A DNA stretch of 64,000 nucleotides, taken from NCBI RefSeq assembly GCF_001039005.1, contig NZ_LDWR01000022.1, forward strand, positions 22,320 to 86,319, written 5' to 3'. The first letter of the stretch is position 1. The number at the start of each line of letters is the position of its first letter. Positions 62,436 to 64,000 of this stretch are shown here, piece by piece. Under the pieces are notes generated by a model. The model was not told the origin of the DNA and searched no databases. It saw nothing but the letters and a program-made list of their open reading frames with translations. Both the position numbers and the translations under genes were made by a program. The stretch comes from Burkholderia cepacia. Lineage in GTDB: Bacteria > Pseudomonadota > Gammaproteobacteria > Burkholderiales > Burkholderiaceae.

Positions 62436-63761
62436 ATGTATAAAAAGCGATATGGAGTGGTGTTGCGATCGGCTTTGGGCGTCGCGTGGGCCGCCCTGCT
62501 GGCAGGGTCATCTCTCGGCACGAGTGCCGTCATGGCCGCGCCGTCGTCGGCTTCGTCGTCGAATAGCTGTCAGGCAGCGTGGAAGGCCGGTCAAGTCTAT
62601 ACGCGAGGGAACGTCGCATCAGTCGGCACAACCAACTATCAGGCAAACTGGTGGACCCAGGGTCAGAATCCTGTGTCGAACAGCGGTGCGGCCGATAGTG
62701 GCCAGCCGTGGACCATCGCAGGTTCCTGTACCGGAACGGGGAGTGGCGGCGGGGGTGGAAGCGGGGGTGGGAGTAGTTCCGGGACCGGTACGGCTCCGGC
62801 TTTCGTTTATAGCCCGTACAAGGACGCGACGATTTCGATGGACTGGAACACGAACGTCATCTCATCGGCCGTCACGGGCCAGATGAACCCTGTTCTGTCG
62901 GTGTTGCCGGCCGGTGTTCATGCAATGACGCTCGCTTTTGCTACCGGAGAATGTGGCAGCGAGAACTGGGCAGGCGTCGATGGTGGTGCGCTGGCTGCCG
63001 CCAATATCCAACGGTTCACCGCGGCCAATGTGAATTACGTGATCTCCACGGGCGGCGCTGCGGGGTCATTCACGTGCAGTTCCGATGCGGGCATGGCGAC
63101 CTTCATCAATCGTTACGCATCAAATAACCTTATCGGGATCGATTTCGATATCGAGGCGGGGCAGACGCAGCAGGTGATCAACGATCTGGTGCAACGCGTC
63201 GTGGTGGCTCAGCGGAATTATCCGAATCTGCGTTTCAGTTTTACCCTGGCGACACTTGCTCCTTCCCAGCCGGGCGCGACCACGGCTAGCTCCTGGGGAG
63301 CAAGCGCACCGGACAGTTTCAACATTTATGGTGACTGGGTCATGCAGGCGATCCAGACATACGGGTTGAAGAACTACACCATCAATCTGATGACGATGGA
63401 TTACGGTTCGGCCGGGGCGGGAAACTGCGTTGTCGCTGGCGGACTCTGCCAGATGGGGCAATCGGCCATTCAGGCGGCCATGAACCTGCACGATCACTGG
63501 GGCGTACCGTACAGTCAGATCGAACTGACGCCGATGATCGGCGGTAACGATGTGGCCGGCGAAACCTTCACGCCAGCGGACGCACAGACCGTCGCCGCGT
63601 ATGCGAAACAGAACGGGCTCGCGGGCATTCACTTCTGGTCGTTCGATCGTGACGTCGATTGTCCGCCCGGTGCCGCATCGTCAACGTGCAATTCGATTGG
63701 CGGCGTCGGCACGCTGGGTTATTCGAACCTGTTTGCCAATAGTCTCCCGTCTGGCAAATGA
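62436..63761 (+). CDS. Secreted GH18 chitinase with N-terminal carbohydrate-binding module
   Basis: The 441-residue precursor has a signal peptide (LRSALGVAWAALLAGSSLG) and a CBM5/12-type module (CQAAWKAGQVYTRGNVASV, YQANWWTQGQNP). A Gly/Ser linker near residues 105-125 is followed by a GH18 barrel. The catalytic DxDxE motif is IGIDFDIEAGQ, and LMTMDYGSAG and GIHFWSFDRDVDC are other barrel strands. This resembles ChiD-like and other small bacterial endochitinases. It complements the LPMO at 29.4 kb. The region before it contains a pro-peptidase gene ending 141 bases upstream. Confidence 0.9.
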   Translation: MYKKRYGVVLRSALGVAWAALLAGSSLGTSAVMAAPSSASSSNSCQAAWKAGQVYTRGNVASVGTTNYQANWWTQGQNPVSNSGAADSGQPWTIAGSCTGTGSGGGGGSGGGSSSGTGTAPAFVYSPYKDATISMDWNTNVISSAVTGQMNPVLSVLPAGVHAMTLAFATGECGSENWAGVDGGALAAANIQRFTAANVNYVISTGGAAGSFTCSSDAGMATFINRYASNNLIGIDFDIEAGQTQQVINDLVQRVVVAQRNYPNLRFSFTLATLAPSQPGATTASSWGASAPDSFNIYGDWVMQAIQTYGLKNYTINLMTMDYGSAGAGNCVVAGGLCQMGQSAIQAAMNLHDHWGVPYSQIELTPMIGGNDVAGETFTPADAQTVAAYAKQNGLAGIHFWSFDRDVDCPPGAASSTCNSIGGVGTLGYSNLFANSLPSGK

Positions 63762-63781
63762 TGCGTGGCAACACGCTGAAG

Positions 63782-63802
63782 GCGACCGGCTAGCCCGGTC
63801 GC
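63782..63802 (+). terminator. Hairpin after the chitinase gene
   Basis: GCGACCGG and CCGGTCGC pair over 8 bp around a 5-base loop, followed by the mixed sequence tgatctctct. It is a plausible terminator without a strong U-tract. Confidence 0.45.
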
Positions 63803-63884
63803 TGATCTCTCTCGCCTTCACACGTCGCGACGAAGGTTCTTGCTCGCCGGCGCGCCAAGCGTGCCGCGTCCGACGACGCGGCGG

Positions 63885-64000
63885 CTCGTCGTCGATGATC
63901 GTATCGGCTAAGTGAAGCAAAACGGTGAGGCGTCGCCGAAGGTGTTCAAGCTGAAGGTACTGACACTCGAACCCGGCGAGCGCATCACGCTGCGGCACAG
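63885..64000 (+). pseudogene. Truncated, stop-containing copy of the AlkC/AlkD-type gene (3' part), running off the window
   Basis: Bases 63885-64000 match 58650-58765 of the intact repair gene in the same orientation with six differences in 116. One of them turns the TAC codon of the GYVKQNG segment into TAA, so the frame is stopped. The start of the similarity is abrupt at about 63885; nothing before it resembles the upstream part of the gene. The copy continues past the window edge. Confidence 0.85.

Noticed and set aside
1..64000. CRISPR arrays, tRNA/rRNA genes, complete insertion sequences
   Set aside because: None seen: no regularly spaced repeats, no cloverleaf-like sequence noticed and no transposase or integrase frame recognised.

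Overview
The window is GC-rich and densely packed. Gene content and codon use look like a secondary replicon of a Burkholderia, probably Burkholderia cepacia complex. The basis is the gene families present (CNT transporter with deoA/cdd, Ohr paralogues, EmrAB-NodT efflux, bestrophin, chitinolytic enzymes) and the G/C-rich third positions. This is an inference from content, not a database match. No tRNA, rRNA, CRISPR array, integrase or complete insertion sequence was seen.

Layout. 0.2-3.4 kb: nucleoside salvage (CNT transporter, thymidine phosphorylase, cytidine deaminase). 3.4-4.6 kb: a Rieske oxygenase. 4.8-8.0 kb: a minus-strand methionine sulfoxide repair set (exported MsrB, DipZ-type electron conduit, exported MsrA). 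8.0-18.5 kb: an accessory, A/T-richer region with structured non-coding DNA, a HicAB toxin-antitoxin pair with repeated putative operator half-sites, an OLD-family ATPase/TOPRIM nuclease, a multi-TM protein and a DUF2971 protein. The same region holds a three-gene module of unknown role between two related 85-87 bp structured direct repeats: an FTCD_C-like fusion, a 4-TM protein and a possible ADP-ribosyltransferase.

18.6-28.9 kb is the most striking locus. It is a same-strand run of a covalent-FAD sarcosine-oxidase-like enzyme, a flavin L-amino-acid oxidase, a VioB-like ferritin-domain protein and a LodA-like quinoprotein that appears split into two overlapping genes. A QhpD-like radical SAM/SPASM protein, a LodB/QhpG-like flavoprotein and a 21-codon ORF with a very strong ribosome site complete it. 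The logic reads as a peptidyl-quinone (CTQ) oxidase with its two maturation enzymes, joined to a VioA/VioB-like imino-acid coupling pair. This combination is unfamiliar to me and is my leading candidate for an undescribed system.

29.4-38.1 kb: a chitin-type AA10 LPMO; a translationally coupled minus-strand operon of two related membrane-associated proteins, a DyP peroxidase and a P450; an avidin-like protein; a cupin; an AhpD-like protein; and an Ohr. 38.6-43.7 kb: a tripartite efflux operon whose outer-membrane gene is in one open frame with an upstream LRAT-like domain. 44.7-52.3 kb: DedA-rhodanese, patatin, 3-hydroxybutyrate dehydrogenase, acetoacetate decarboxylase, bestrophin, an NDH-2-like flavoprotein and a second Ohr. 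52.7-58.9 kb: a MocR regulator divergent from an NmrA-like reductase, a LysR regulator, an orphan membrane domain of the adenylate-cyclase-anchor type and a HEAT-repeat DNA alkylation repair protein. 58.9-59.9 kb: a decaying anaerobic/acetate locus (universal stress protein fragment, internally deleted acetate kinase). 60.6-63.8 kb: a secreted sedolisin and a secreted chitinase. The window ends in a disrupted second copy of part of the alkylation-repair gene.
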